A DNA stretch of 59,068 nucleotides from CAYRLW01 sp964425215. GTDB taxonomy: Bacteria > Spirochaetota > Spirochaetia > Treponematales > Breznakiellaceae. Each line of letters starts with the position of its first letter. Position 1 is the stretch's first letter. Of the stretch, positions 33,539-42,269 are shown in pieces. The position numbers and the translations under genes were made by a program. The notes under the pieces were generated by a model. It was not told the DNA's origin. It was given only the letters and a program-made list of their open reading frames with translations, and made no database searches. The stretch is from positions 1-59,068 of the forward strand of contig CAYRLW010000018.1 in assembly GCA_964425215.1 (NCBI GenBank), given 5' to 3'.

Positions 33539-34183
33539 ATGAACGTGGGTCTCTGTATGACAAAAAATCCGGTAACCATTGGGCCGGATATGTCCGTTCC
33601 CGACGCTCAGGCGATTATGCGACGAGAAAAAATTCACCGTATCCCGGTGTTGGATAAATCGGGAAAACTGATTGGTATCGTTACGGCTTCGGATTTAATT
33701 CACGCTTCCGCGTCTCCAGCCACTTCCTTGGATATCTATGAACTTCACTACCTTATTTCAAAATTAAAGGTGGAAACCGTTATGACCAAAAAGGTGGTGA
33801 CGGTAACCGAGGACTTACCCATCGAAGAGGCGGCCCGTATTATGGCGGATAATAACATTTCCGGCCTTCCGGTTCTGCGGGGCGACGTGGTGGTGGGTAT
33901 AATTACCGAGTCGGATCTGTTTAAATTATTTATAGAACTCTTTGGAGCCCGGCATACGGGAATCCGTCTGACCGTTCTGCTTCCCGAAAAACGGGGTGAA
34001 TTGGCCGCCGTAGCGGGAGCTATATCGAGCCTTGGGGGTAATATTATTTCGTTAGCGACCTTTGACGGAGAAGACCCGACCAATTCTTACTGCACCATGA
34101 AGGTCGAGGGGCTTAACCGTAAAGAGCTTGTCGATGCCGTTTCCCCTTTGGTGGATCGGGTCGTGGATGTCCGGGAAAACTAA
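33539..34183 (+). CDS. CBS-pair and ACT domain protein
   Basis: A 214-residue soluble protein. Two CBS domains come first (about residues 7-60 with MTKNPVTIGPDMSVPDAQAI, and about 77-130 with MTKKVVTVTEDLPIEEAARI). A C-terminal ACT-like domain follows (about 141-214, IRLTVLLPEKRGELAAVAGAIS). CBS pairs bind adenine nucleotides and ACT domains bind amino acids, so this is probably a ligand sensor, as in AcuB-like proteins. It has no enzyme domain. ATG 33539 follows AAGGAGG. It stands behind the liv transporter and converges on relA, so a role in amino acid sensing is an inference. Confidence 0.85.
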   Translation: MNVGLCMTKNPVTIGPDMSVPDAQAIMRREKIHRIPVLDKSGKLIGIVTASDLIHASASPATSLDIYELHYLISKLKVETVMTKKVVTVTEDLPIEEAARIMADNNISGLPVLRGDVVVGIITESDLFKLFIELFGARHTGIRLTVLLPEKRGELAAVAGAISSLGGNIISLATFDGEDPTNSYCTMKVEGLNRKELVDAVSPLVDRVVDVREN

Positions 34184-34206
34184 CGGAACCGCTTAGTACT
34201 TCAACT

Positions 34207-34226
34207 TCAAAAACTTCGGGTTTTGA
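34207..34226. terminator. Small bidirectional terminator between the CBS-ACT gene and relA
   Basis: TCAAAAAC (34207-34214), loop TTCG, GGTTTTGA (34219-34226) form a stem with a C(TTCG)G tetraloop and one A-G mismatch. A and T runs on either side allow function for both converging genes. Confidence 0.5.
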
Positions 34227-34235
34227 GTGGGCTCT

Positions 34236-36281
34236 TTAGTTGATCGATTGAATACTGAGAACCGAGGGGATAGCCCGAAGGCTTTTAAGGACCCTTTTGA
34301 TATCCTCCCGGTTTTCCAGTTCCATGGTAAAAAATCCCGTTAAATGGTTGGTGTCGGTTTCCTCAAGTTTCCCTTCGATAAGGTGTCCTTGCTGTTTCCG
34401 TACCGCCCCTTCTATTTCCGAGAAAAGGTCAAAGGATCTGCGGGCTTCTACCTTGAAGCGCCGGATAAGTACGGAGGCGGCGTTTTCCCAAGCCACCTCT
34501 ATCTTGCGTTCTTCAAAGTCCGGGATGCTTGCCACGTTTTTGCAGTTTTGCCGGTGAACGATAATTCCCCGCCCCCGGGAAACGTACCCAATAATGGGGT
34601 CTCCCGTTACGGGTTTACAGCACTGGGCGAACCGGATCATAAAGTTTTTTTCATCCTCCACCCGGACCTGGAGCACCCCCTTAACTTGGCTTTGCACCGT
34701 CGTTTGTATGGGTTCCGAAGGACTGTGGCTGGGGGCGCTCCCCGGCGCGACGGGAGTTTCGACGCCCGGGATCAAGGGCGGATGGTGCTTCTTTTTGGCG
34801 ACGATGTTCTTTTCGATAATCAAGCTTTCATCGTTCTGCTGTAGCCACGCCCTAATTTTACTCCGGGCTTTGGAGGTACGAACCGCCCGGAGCCAGTTAA
34901 CGTGGGGGTGGGCCGTTTGGGATGTAAGGATTTCCACCACCTGGGTGTTCTTTAACTCGCTTGTCAGCGGTACGATCACCCCGTCAGCCTTGGCCCCCAC
35001 GCAGTGGTCCCCAATGGCCGAGTGGATATGGTACGCGAAATCGATGGGGGTGGACCCTGCGGGAAGCTCTATTACCTTCCCCTGGGGTGTGAAAACATAG
35101 ATGGAATCCTTGAGCAATTCCCTCTTTATATCCTCTAGAAACGCGGTGGAGGAAATGGCGGAACTGGGGCCCTCGGTCTGCAAGCTATGCCAATCCTTTA
35201 GTCGGTTCACGATGGGCAGGTCCTGGGGCGTAATTACTTCCGAGGTGGTTCCTTTTTTATAGACCCAATGACTGGCGATACCGAATTCGGCGATCCGGTG
35301 CATATCCCAGGTTCGAATTTGGATCTCTAACAGTTTTCCATCGTAGGACATAACGGTGGTGTGCAGGCTCTGGTACCCGTTGGATTTTGGCATGGCAATG
35401 TAATCTTTAAAACGGCCGTCGATGGGCTTCCATAGCCGATGCACGGTTCCCAAAAGGGTATAGCAGGCTTCTACCGTATCGCAAAGGATACGAATTCCAA
35501 AAAGATCAAAAAGCTCATCCACCCCCTTGTTCCGTTTTCGCATTTTTTGATAAATGGAATAAAAATGCTTTGCCCGGGCGCTGACGGTAATCCGAATTCC
35601 CGACGCCGCGGCTTCCTGTTCTATAGCCTCCTGAACCTGTAAAAGGAATTGGGCCCGTTCTCCCCGTTTTAAAGAGACTATTTTTTTTATTTGATCGTAC
35701 ACCTCCCGGTTCAGGTGTTTGAGGGAATAGTCTTCCAATTCGTCCTTGAGCCACGAAATACCTAGACGGTCCGCTAGGGGGGCGTAAATATCGATACAAT
35801 CCTGGGCGATAATTTTTCTGCGGTCGCTGGGTAGATATTCCAGGGTCCGCATGTTGTGCAGTTTATCCGCCAGCTTGATAAGGATAACCCGAATATCCTT
35901 TACCATGGCAAAGAGCATTTTCCGAATGTTTTCCGCTTCCTGGATCGTCTTGTTTTTTGCGGAAATATCGGCGATTTTAGTGACCCCCTCTACCATTTGG
36001 GCAACCGTACTCCCAAAACGTTCCTCTATTTGCGAAAAGGTAGCCTGGGTGTCCTCTAGGGAATCGTGAAGCAGGGCCGCGATAATCGTATCGCTATCCA
36101 TATTCAAATCGATAAGGATGGAAGCGACTCCAATAGGGTGGATCAGGTAGGGTTCCCCGGAGGCCCGTTTTTGATCTCCGTGCAATTCTTCCGCCCACCG
36201 TAAAGCCTGAATAACCTGGTCCCGTTTTTCCTTTTCGTAGAAAGTCAGCTTATGGATAAACTGCTCTTTTAGTTGTTCCAT
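34236..36281 (-). CDS. Bifunctional (p)ppGpp synthetase/hydrolase RelA/SpoT
   Basis: A 681-residue long Rel protein, the stringent-response enzyme. The N-terminal HD hydrolase keeps H48, H72, D73, E76 and D77 (YLIHPIGVAS, LLHDSLEDT), so ppGpp hydrolysis is likely intact. The synthetase has FDLFGIRILCDTVEACY and FKDYIAMPKSNGYQSLHTTV. The TGS domain (IYVFTPQGKVIELPAGSTP), a middle region and a C-terminal ACT domain follow. It is the last gene of the minus-strand group, 3 nt after prmC, and the only Rel in the window. Confidence 0.95.
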   Translation of the reverse strand: MEQLKEQFIHKLTFYEKEKRDQVIQALRWAEELHGDQKRASGEPYLIHPIGVASILIDLNMDSDTIIAALLHDSLEDTQATFSQIEERFGSTVAQMVEGVTKIADISAKNKTIQEAENIRKMLFAMVKDIRVILIKLADKLHNMRTLEYLPSDRRKIIAQDCIDIYAPLADRLGISWLKDELEDYSLKHLNREVYDQIKKIVSLKRGERAQFLLQVQEAIEQEAAASGIRITVSARAKHFYSIYQKMRKRNKGVDELFDLFGIRILCDTVEACYTLLGTVHRLWKPIDGRFKDYIAMPKSNGYQSLHTTVMSYDGKLLEIQIRTWDMHRIAEFGIASHWVYKKGTTSEVITPQDLPIVNRLKDWHSLQTEGPSSAISSTAFLEDIKRELLKDSIYVFTPQGKVIELPAGSTPIDFAYHIHSAIGDHCVGAKADGVIVPLTSELKNTQVVEILTSQTAHPHVNWLRAVRTSKARSKIRAWLQQNDESLIIEKNIVAKKKHHPPLIPGVETPVAPGSAPSHSPSEPIQTTVQSQVKGVLQVRVEDEKNFMIRFAQCCKPVTGDPIIGYVSRGRGIIVHRQNCKNVASIPDFEERKIEVAWENAASVLIRRFKVEARRSFDLFSEIEGAVRKQQGHLIEGKLEETDTNHLTGFFTMELENREDIKRVLKSLRAIPSVLSIQSIN

Positions 36282-36284
36282 TTT

Positions 36285-37220
36285 TTATAATGCCCTTTTG
36301 TAACGAGGCCACATTCGGCCACCGGTAATCCTTTCTTGTCCCGACAGGTCTTTACAACTGAGTATATCCAAAAATCCCGCCTTTTCTAGCAATACCTTTA
36401 TAGTATCAACCTGACTGCTATCGGATTCTAAAAATAAAGCTCCCCCTGGAGAAAGCCGATCCGCCGCTTCCACAATAAGCCTGCGAATAAGGTCTAACCC
36501 ATCGGCACCCCCGTCAAGGGCCAAAATCGGTTCTGTTCGTACTTCCTTTGCCAAGGTGGGTATTCGCTGGGACGGGACGTAGGGGGGATTAGAAACGATA
36601 AGATCAAAGGTCCCGGGAACCGAGTATAGAAGATCGCTCTGGTAAAATTGGATTTTTTGTTGGGTTGGTAACAACTGTTGGGCGTTCAATCGGGCAACCG
36701 CCAGGGCGTCCTCCGAAATATCGCAGGCGTGGGCAGATATCTGGGGGCGTTCGTTTTTTAAGGCCACAATAACACAGCCCGAGCCGGTGCAAACGTCCAA
36801 GACCCGGGGTACCCCCTCAGGTGGAGCGTCCGCATGCGCCTGGTGTACCGCTCCTGTCTTCTGCAAGCCGGTTTGATCCATTAGAGACCAAGAATCGAGG
36901 TATTGGAGGGCGGTTTCCACTAAAATTTCAGTGTCCGGTCGGGGAACGAGGACCGAAGGGGTGACCGTAAAGTCTAAACCTCGAAACTCCTTGCGGCCCA
37001 CGATGTAGGCCACGCACTCTCCCCCTTCTCGCCGCTGTAAAAAATTATTATAGCGTTTTACACTCGATTCATCGATTGGATCGAAGGGGTGAGCCATAAG
37101 AAAGGTCTTATCTTTTTTAAGGACCTCCATCAAAAGGAGGGTGGCGTCCAGTTCGGGGGTATCGACGCCGAGGTTGCGGAGTCGATTCGCACCCTCAAGA
37201 CGTATTTCCCCAAGGGTCAT
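36285..37220 (-). CDS. prmC: Peptide chain release factor N5-glutamine methyltransferase
   Basis: A 311-residue SAM-dependent methyltransferase that modifies the Gln of the GGQ motif in release factors. The SAM site is VLDVCTGSGCVIVALK and the catalytic motif is NPPYVP. The segment between them and the N-terminal helical domain has an insert of about 20 residues (DQTGLQKTGAVHQAHADAPP). Its start overlaps the end of prfA, its substrate gene, by 4 bases, the usual pairing. Confidence 0.95.
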   Translation of the reverse strand: MTLGEIRLEGANRLRNLGVDTPELDATLLLMEVLKKDKTFLMAHPFDPIDESSVKRYNNFLQRREGGECVAYIVGRKEFRGLDFTVTPSVLVPRPDTEILVETALQYLDSWSLMDQTGLQKTGAVHQAHADAPPEGVPRVLDVCTGSGCVIVALKNERPQISAHACDISEDALAVARLNAQQLLPTQQKIQFYQSDLLYSVPGTFDLIVSNPPYVPSQRIPTLAKEVRTEPILALDGGADGLDLIRRLIVEAADRLSPGGALFLESDSSQVDTIKVLLEKAGFLDILSCKDLSGQERITGGRMWPRYKRAL

Positions 37221-38287
37221 GAAGCGGTGGCCTTGAGCAATTCTTCCCGGGCCGAAAGTTTAAGGGCGTCAAAAAGCTCTTGAACATCCCCCTGAAGAAC
37301 CAAGTCCAGTTTATAGAGCGTCAGGTTAATTCGATGGTCGGTCAGACGGTTTTGAGGATAGTTATACGTCCGAATTCGTTCGGACCGATCCCCGGAGCCT
37401 ACCTGGTTTTTCCGAGCCTCCGCCCGTTCGGCCCGGGCTTTCTCGTCCTCCAGTTCGAACAGTCGAGCCCGGAGTATCCGCATGGCCTTAGCTTTATTTT
37501 TAATTTGGCTTTTTTCATCCTGACAATGGACTACCAGACCGCTGGGTATATGGGTAATTCGAACCGCCGAGTCGGTGGTGTTGACGCACTGCCCCCCGGG
37601 GCCGCCGGCCCGCATAACGTCTATACGAAGATCCTCTTGCTTAATATCGATTTCCGTCTCCTCCGCCTCCGGAAGAACAGCCACGGTCACGGTAGACGTA
37701 TGGATCCGCCCTGAGGCTTCCGTAGCCGGAACCCGCTGGACCCGATGTACCCCCGACTCGTATCGAAGGTTTTCGTACACATTCTTACCGCTGATGGAAA
37801 ATATTATTTCCTTTAATCCCCCCAACTCGGTTTCGTTGGAACTCATCACCTCTATTTTCCAGCCCTTGTTTTCTGCGAACCGGGAATACATACGGAAAAG
37901 ATCCGCCGCAAACAGGGCCGCTTCCTCTCCCCCCGCTCCGCCGCGAATTTCCATAATGATATTTTTTTCGTCTAGCGGATCTTTGGGGATTAAAAGGAAT
38001 TTTAACCGATCTTCGGCTTCTTTTTTTTGAACTAAAAGATCCTCCAGCTCGGCTTTTACCATATCCCGCATCTCCGGATCCTTTTCCTGACGCAGAAGCT
38101 GTTCCGCGTCGGCTATTTGAGCGTCGATCCGTTCGGATTCGTGGTAAATTGCCGCTAATTCCGAGAGCTGGGAGTGTTCCCGCATAACATCTCTATATTT
38201 TTTTTGATCCCGGCTCAGTTCGGGATCCTGGATCAATTGTTCCAATTCTTCGTAACGGCGAAGCAAAGATTCAAGACGTTCGTTCAC
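37217..38287 (-). CDS. prfA: Peptide chain release factor 1
   Basis: A 356-residue RF1 that reads UAA and UAG. The PAT anticodon motif (RVPATEASGR) distinguishes it from RF2 (SPF). The GGQ motif is in RAGGPGGQCVNTTDSAV. The reading frame is open further upstream, through the small gene 38289-38459 in another frame, but GTG at 38287 is chosen because GGAGAAGGG precedes it and the length fits. It lies one base after that small gene. Confidence 0.96.
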   Translation of the reverse strand: MNERLESLLRRYEELEQLIQDPELSRDQKKYRDVMREHSQLSELAAIYHESERIDAQIADAEQLLRQEKDPEMRDMVKAELEDLLVQKKEAEDRLKFLLIPKDPLDEKNIIMEIRGGAGGEEAALFAADLFRMYSRFAENKGWKIEVMSSNETELGGLKEIIFSISGKNVYENLRYESGVHRVQRVPATEASGRIHTSTVTVAVLPEAEETEIDIKQEDLRIDVMRAGGPGGQCVNTTDSAVRITHIPSGLVVHCQDEKSQIKNKAKAMRILRARLFELEDEKARAERAEARKNQVGSGDRSERIRTYNYPQNRLTDHRINLTLYKLDLVLQGDVQELFDALKLSAREELLKATAS

Positions 38288-38288
38288 C

Positions 38289-38459
38289 TTAACCCTTCTC
38301 CTTAAAATGCGGACAGGAATACACCACCAGTTCCATGGGGGTGTCCCGGTCGGGGAACGGGGTAACAGACTCATTAAGGGTCTTTTGAATACGGCAGGTA
38401 CCATTCTTTTCGCATAAAGGACAGGCGCCGTTGCCGCGGGGATTAATTTCTACACGCAT
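38289..38459 (-). CDS. Small Cys-rich protein preceding prfA
   Basis: A 56-residue protein, MRVEINPRGNGACPLCEKNG onward, with CPLC at 13-16, Cys 22 and CPH at 49-51, a possible zinc site with four Cys and a His. It lies one base ahead of prfA and 21 nt behind the TPR gene, with the prfA ribosome binding site inside its end, so it is surely translated in the same operon if real. The function is unknown. It is too short for most gene finders, but the compact context and Cys pattern support it. Confidence 0.7.
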   Translation of the reverse strand: MRVEINPRGNGACPLCEKNGTCRIQKTLNESVTPFPDRDTPMELVVYSCPHFKEKG

Positions 38460-38480
38460 AACCTAAGAATACCAAAATAT

Positions 38481-41087
38481 TTAAGATTCCGCAATGTACC
38501 CATTGGAACGAGCCCAATCGGCTACTAGCTTTTTTAGGCCCTCATCGAAGAGTTTTAATCGTTCTCCGCACTGGGGACAGACGAAACGGCCCTGGGTGTC
38601 CAGCGATGCCTTGACGCAGGCGATACAGTAGGTTTTTCCGCAGGATGGGCAGGTCCCCGCCGGTAGATCCTCCGGGGGTTGGGCGACCAAACGGAGGGGG
38701 GGGGATGGCTGGGGATTCCGTTCCACCCGCCAGAGTCTGCCGCAGACCCCACAGGCCACGGATTTTGTGGTGGCTTCCAAAAATTGTTTCCGTAATTCCG
38801 CCGTGGAACGGAAGGCCTCGGTCCCTGGGCTAACGAGCCGTTCTAAACGCTGGATATATTCCTCCGCCCGGGCCCAACGCCCCATGGTGCTATAAATCCA
38901 GGCCAGGGAGTTTAACGCGGAGACCGAATCGGGATTCTGCTCCAAGGCCAGGCGCAACGAAGCCTCCGCCCGGGGATATTCTCCCTTTTTTACCGCCACG
39001 TAGGCTATCAATTCTAAAAACTCCGCGTTGGGCGACTTTTCGTAGGCCTGGGCGAGCAGAGTATCCGCTTCCCCGTATTGGCCCAACTCAATTAAACAGC
39101 GAGAACGGTTTGATAGATATTCCAAATTTTCAGGGTCCGCTTTCAACGCGTTTTGGTACCGCTGTTCCGCTTCTTCAAATCGTTCTAATCGAACAAGGAT
39201 ATTACCCGCCTCGTTATCCATTATTCCCTGTTCGTCCACGATCCCCTGGGTATTCAAGATCCCAAGGGCGCCGTCCGGGTCGCCTAAGAGAAAGCGTAAT
39301 TCCGCCTTGTTCGCCAGCAGGGCCGGGACCCGGCCTAAGAGGGTTTCGGCTTTATCCAGATAGGTTTTGGCTTCATCCAGGTGCCCACGAGCCATGGCTA
39401 CTTGGGCCGCTAAATTGGCTACCCAGCCGTCGTCGGGAGAAAGCCGCAGGGCCGCCTCCAACTGCTCGTTCAGTTCAGGATCATCGCTTTTTTTTGCCAA
39501 AAGGAAGCGGCATTCGGCTAAACGGAACCGGAAAGGACCATAATCGGGGGCCAAGCGAACGGCCTGTTCAAAAAAAGGTAGGGCGGCCTTGCGCTTACCC
39601 TCCCGAAGTCGCAAAAGGCCCTGAAGATACGGTACCGCCGGGTCCCGTTCTCCAGCCCATCCACCAGTGGACTCTAAAAGGGCGTATAAACGCTGGGCTT
39701 CCGCCAATTCTTTGGACGCCGTGGCCCAATCTTCCAAAGCGTAGGCCCGTTTACCCGCTATGGCGTGGATTTCGGGATTTTGCGGGGCCAGCTCAAAAAG
39801 CCGTTGGAGAACCAGGGTAAGGTCATCGAAATTTTCCGCCGCAAAAAAGGCCCGGGCGGCCTTTACGTAGCGATCTTCCGCATCCCCAATTCTACCCAAT
39901 TGTTCGTACGCCTGGGCCGCGTCCTGGGCGATAAGCCCGTTATTCGGCTCTAGTGATAGGGCCCTGTCGTAGGTCTGGCTCGCGGACTGGGGGTCTTTAA
40001 AGTAGGTGTATGTATGCCCTAAAAGGGTTAAAAGGGTGGGATCCTGGGGAAAATACCGGAGGGCTTCCTCTAGATGATCCTTCAGTTGAGCGAATTTATC
40101 CTGCAAATAAAGACTTTTAGCCTTTTCATTTAAGGCTTGCCGAGCCAGGTCCGAATCGGGATCCTCCTCAATACAGCGGTCCAAATACTCCTCCGCCTCT
40201 TCGTACAGGGAGAGCAAAAGGGCGCATTTAGCGGCTAAAAGGAGTTCTTCTTGGGTTCGATGGTAGCCCTGGACTTTCCACGCCTTTTTTAACTGAACCA
40301 ACGCTGGAAGGCTTTGGTCCATAGCAAAAAAGGTCTCCGCTAGGCGTAACCGGGCCTGGGGATCCACCTTGATAAGGGTATTCCATCGCAGGTGGTGGGC
40401 CTCCACTTCAATGGTCCGGGATTCTAAAATAAGATGGTCCAGGGCTATGGAATAGGAAGTTGGAGCCGGGAGTTGGGATGGAGCATCGTAAACGGTCCCC
40501 AAGAACGCGATTTTGCCCGAGGGGATCGTATCATCGGACACTTCCGCGACCCACCGGTTGTTTAGGATCAGGGTAAACTTGGAGCCCAGGGCGATAAGAC
40601 GAAAATGGAGTCGAAAAGGGGATTGGACCTCAAGGTCTGGAATTTCTGTCCACCCCACCAGAACCACGGGGCTGTTGTTAAACCGGAGGTCCATTCGAAA
40701 ATACCCCTTGGTGGAAATTAAAAAAGAATAGTAAGAAAAATCGTCGGTTTTCCTAAATTGGAAACCCGCGGCATAGTAACCCTTGGTATCGTGAAACTGA
40801 AGGTCCCCTTCGATCACCAGGTCGGAATATCGATACATCGGATCGTCGATCCAGACCATACAGTTAGATTTTTTAATTGATAAAAGGAGAGCCCCTTTTT
40901 GATAAACGGCGGTGTAGGCTTCTTGGTTTTCTTCGGGGAATCGGGCTTTTTTTTGTTTCGTAAAATCGGCCACCCATTTTTCCTCGGCCAAAGCTTCCAA
41001 ATCCAAAGGAAGCTTTCTAAATCGGTCGAAAAAGGGTAGGTTTTTTAAGAAATCAAGCATATAATAATTCATATCGTAAAAGCCCAT
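38481..41087 (-). CDS. Large TPR protein with N-terminal lectin-like domain and C-terminal zinc ribbons
   Basis: An 868-residue protein without a signal peptide. Residues ~40-215 look like a concanavalin/laminin-G type beta sandwich (GDLQFHDTKGYYAAGFQFRK, STKGYFRMDLRFNN). Residues ~240-760 are at least a dozen TPR-type helical repeats. The last ~85 residues carry four Cys pairs (CGVC, CPSC, CIAC, CPQC), enough for two zinc ions. A scaffold role is likely, but the partner is unknown. ATG 41087 heads the minus-strand operon with prfA-prmC-relA. A predicted -10 box (CATAAT) lies 8 nt upstream, so the mRNA leader may be almost absent. Confidence 0.8.
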   Translation of the reverse strand: MGFYDMNYYMLDFLKNLPFFDRFRKLPLDLEALAEEKWVADFTKQKKARFPEENQEAYTAVYQKGALLLSIKKSNCMVWIDDPMYRYSDLVIEGDLQFHDTKGYYAAGFQFRKTDDFSYYSFLISTKGYFRMDLRFNNSPVVLVGWTEIPDLEVQSPFRLHFRLIALGSKFTLILNNRWVAEVSDDTIPSGKIAFLGTVYDAPSQLPAPTSYSIALDHLILESRTIEVEAHHLRWNTLIKVDPQARLRLAETFFAMDQSLPALVQLKKAWKVQGYHRTQEELLLAAKCALLLSLYEEAEEYLDRCIEEDPDSDLARQALNEKAKSLYLQDKFAQLKDHLEEALRYFPQDPTLLTLLGHTYTYFKDPQSASQTYDRALSLEPNNGLIAQDAAQAYEQLGRIGDAEDRYVKAARAFFAAENFDDLTLVLQRLFELAPQNPEIHAIAGKRAYALEDWATASKELAEAQRLYALLESTGGWAGERDPAVPYLQGLLRLREGKRKAALPFFEQAVRLAPDYGPFRFRLAECRFLLAKKSDDPELNEQLEAALRLSPDDGWVANLAAQVAMARGHLDEAKTYLDKAETLLGRVPALLANKAELRFLLGDPDGALGILNTQGIVDEQGIMDNEAGNILVRLERFEEAEQRYQNALKADPENLEYLSNRSRCLIELGQYGEADTLLAQAYEKSPNAEFLELIAYVAVKKGEYPRAEASLRLALEQNPDSVSALNSLAWIYSTMGRWARAEEYIQRLERLVSPGTEAFRSTAELRKQFLEATTKSVACGVCGRLWRVERNPQPSPPLRLVAQPPEDLPAGTCPSCGKTYCIACVKASLDTQGRFVCPQCGERLKLFDEGLKKLVADWARSNGYIAES

Positions 41088-41091
41088 GAAA

Positions 41092-41104
41092 GTCCATTAT
41101 GGAC
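41092..41104. promoter_or_regulatory. Palindrome overlapping the TPR gene promoter
   Basis: GTCCAT-T-ATGGAC (41092-41104) is a perfect 6+1+6 palindrome 5 nt upstream of the minus-strand ATG at 41087. It covers the predicted minus-strand -10 box CATAAT (41101-41096), with AAGACA as -35, 18 nt further upstream. An operator or an mRNA hairpin are both possible. Confidence 0.4.
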
Positions 41105-41164
41105 GGTCCCTAAGGGGGATGTCTTTTACGGGTACCTTGCAAGTTAGCGGGAAAGAGGTGTGGT

Positions 41165-42229
41165 ATGCGTCGATTTGGGTCCCTTTTGTTGCTCCTCGTG
41201 GTTCCAGCGTTATTCGCGGTGGCTCTTCCTAAAGTGGCGGTGCTAAACGCCCTGGTCAACGATAAAATCGATCCCTCCGTGGTAGCACCGGTGACCGATA
41301 AGGTGGTGGAAAAACTAGTTTCTTCCCAGGCCTTTGTGGTTTTGGACCGGGAATACGTGGATCAGGTCTTAAAGGAACGGGAATTTCAGCTTTCCGGGAT
41401 GGTTTCCGATCAAGATATTAGCAAGGCTGGTAAGTATTTAGGTGCCCAATACGTGGTGGTAATCCGGGTTGAACTGGTGGGGGATACGTACTTTGTCAGT
41501 TCCCGGATGATCGACGTGGAAACGGGGGTAATCTATCGGCAATCCTCCGCCCAAGGGGAAGGAAAACTGGCGGTTTTACTGAGCTTGGCGGATCAGGTGG
41601 GTTCAACGATCGCGGGCCTAAAGGTGGCTCCTCCGGCCACGGCGCAGGGACGGGCGCAAACGTTGGTGAGGCCTTCCACCAACCAGGATACCACTTCCAA
41701 CCAGGATACCACCGCCAACAACCCCCCACCGCGACAGAGTAGTCCCGCTCCCGCTAAGGCCACGTCCTCCAATAAGGCTTTAGAAGATATTGGCTTTAGA
41801 CTCTACGTGGGGGCGGGCAACGGAACCCAGGCGGTAGGATCTTCGACCAAGGACATCCAAGCCGGGGATATCTATTTTATCATTCCCCTGGATGGGCCGC
41901 TCTGTATGACCGCTAATTTTACCTATATAGACGGATCGTCAACCAACGCCCTTACCAGTTACGGATTTGATTTTGGAATTGGACTGGCCTTACCTATAGC
42001 GAACTTTATTATGCCCTGGGGAAGCGCTAAACTGGGTTTTTCAGCTCTGGATGCCAGCGATTATTCGGGTTTTGAGGTGGCGGTAGACCTGGGGGTGGAT
42101 TTAAAACTCGGTTCATTCCTCATGGGGGTTCGCTACCAGGTACAGTCGGCGTCCCTATCGGACTATACGAACCACACGATCGATACGGTAACCGACGCAA
42201 CGATCCTTATGGTCGGTCTAAAGTTCTAA
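41165..42229 (+). CDS. CsgG-like exported protein with C-terminal outer-membrane barrel-like domain
   Basis: A 354-residue protein. A signal peptide (MRRFGSLLLLLVVPALFAVA) is followed by a CsgG/FlgO/LpoB-like domain (about 24-155: VAVLNALVNDKIDPS, FVVLDREYVDQVLKERE, AGKYLGAQYVVVIR). A low-complexity linker follows (NQDTTSNQDTTANNPPP). The last ~150 residues have alternating beta strands (LYVGAGNGTQAVG to TILMVGLKF), ending in Phe like an outer-membrane beta barrel. There is no lipobox. It is probably an envelope protein in the periplasm or outer membrane. ATG 41165 follows AAAGAGGTG. It is divergent from the TPR gene. Confidence 0.75.
   Translation: MRRFGSLLLLLVVPALFAVALPKVAVLNALVNDKIDPSVVAPVTDKVVEKLVSSQAFVVLDREYVDQVLKEREFQLSGMVSDQDISKAGKYLGAQYVVVIRVELVGDTYFVSSRMIDVETGVIYRQSSAQGEGKLAVLLSLADQVGSTIAGLKVAPPATAQGRAQTLVRPSTNQDTTSNQDTTANNPPPRQSSPAPAKATSSNKALEDIGFRLYVGAGNGTQAVGSSTKDIQAGDIYFIIPLDGPLCMTANFTYIDGSSTNALTSYGFDFGIGLALPIANFIMPWGSAKLGFSALDASDYSGFEVAVDLGVDLKLGSFLMGVRYQVQSASLSDYTNHTIDTVTDATILMVGLKF
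41679..41714 (+). repeat. 18-nt tandem repeat in the CsgG-like gene linker
   Basis: Two copies of an 18-nt unit (CCAACCAGGATACCACTT and a copy with two changes) encode NQDTTS-NQDTTA. Such in-frame repeats can change copy number and so the linker length without breaking the frame. Confidence 0.8.
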
Positions 42230-42269
42230 AACGGTAAGACTTTCGCAAAGATCCGTCGTCTTCACGAAG

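Noticed and set aside
39110..39820. 236-codon plus-strand open frame opposite the TPR gene
   Set aside because: Pro/Arg-rich composition typical of an antisense shadow, with no ribosome binding site.
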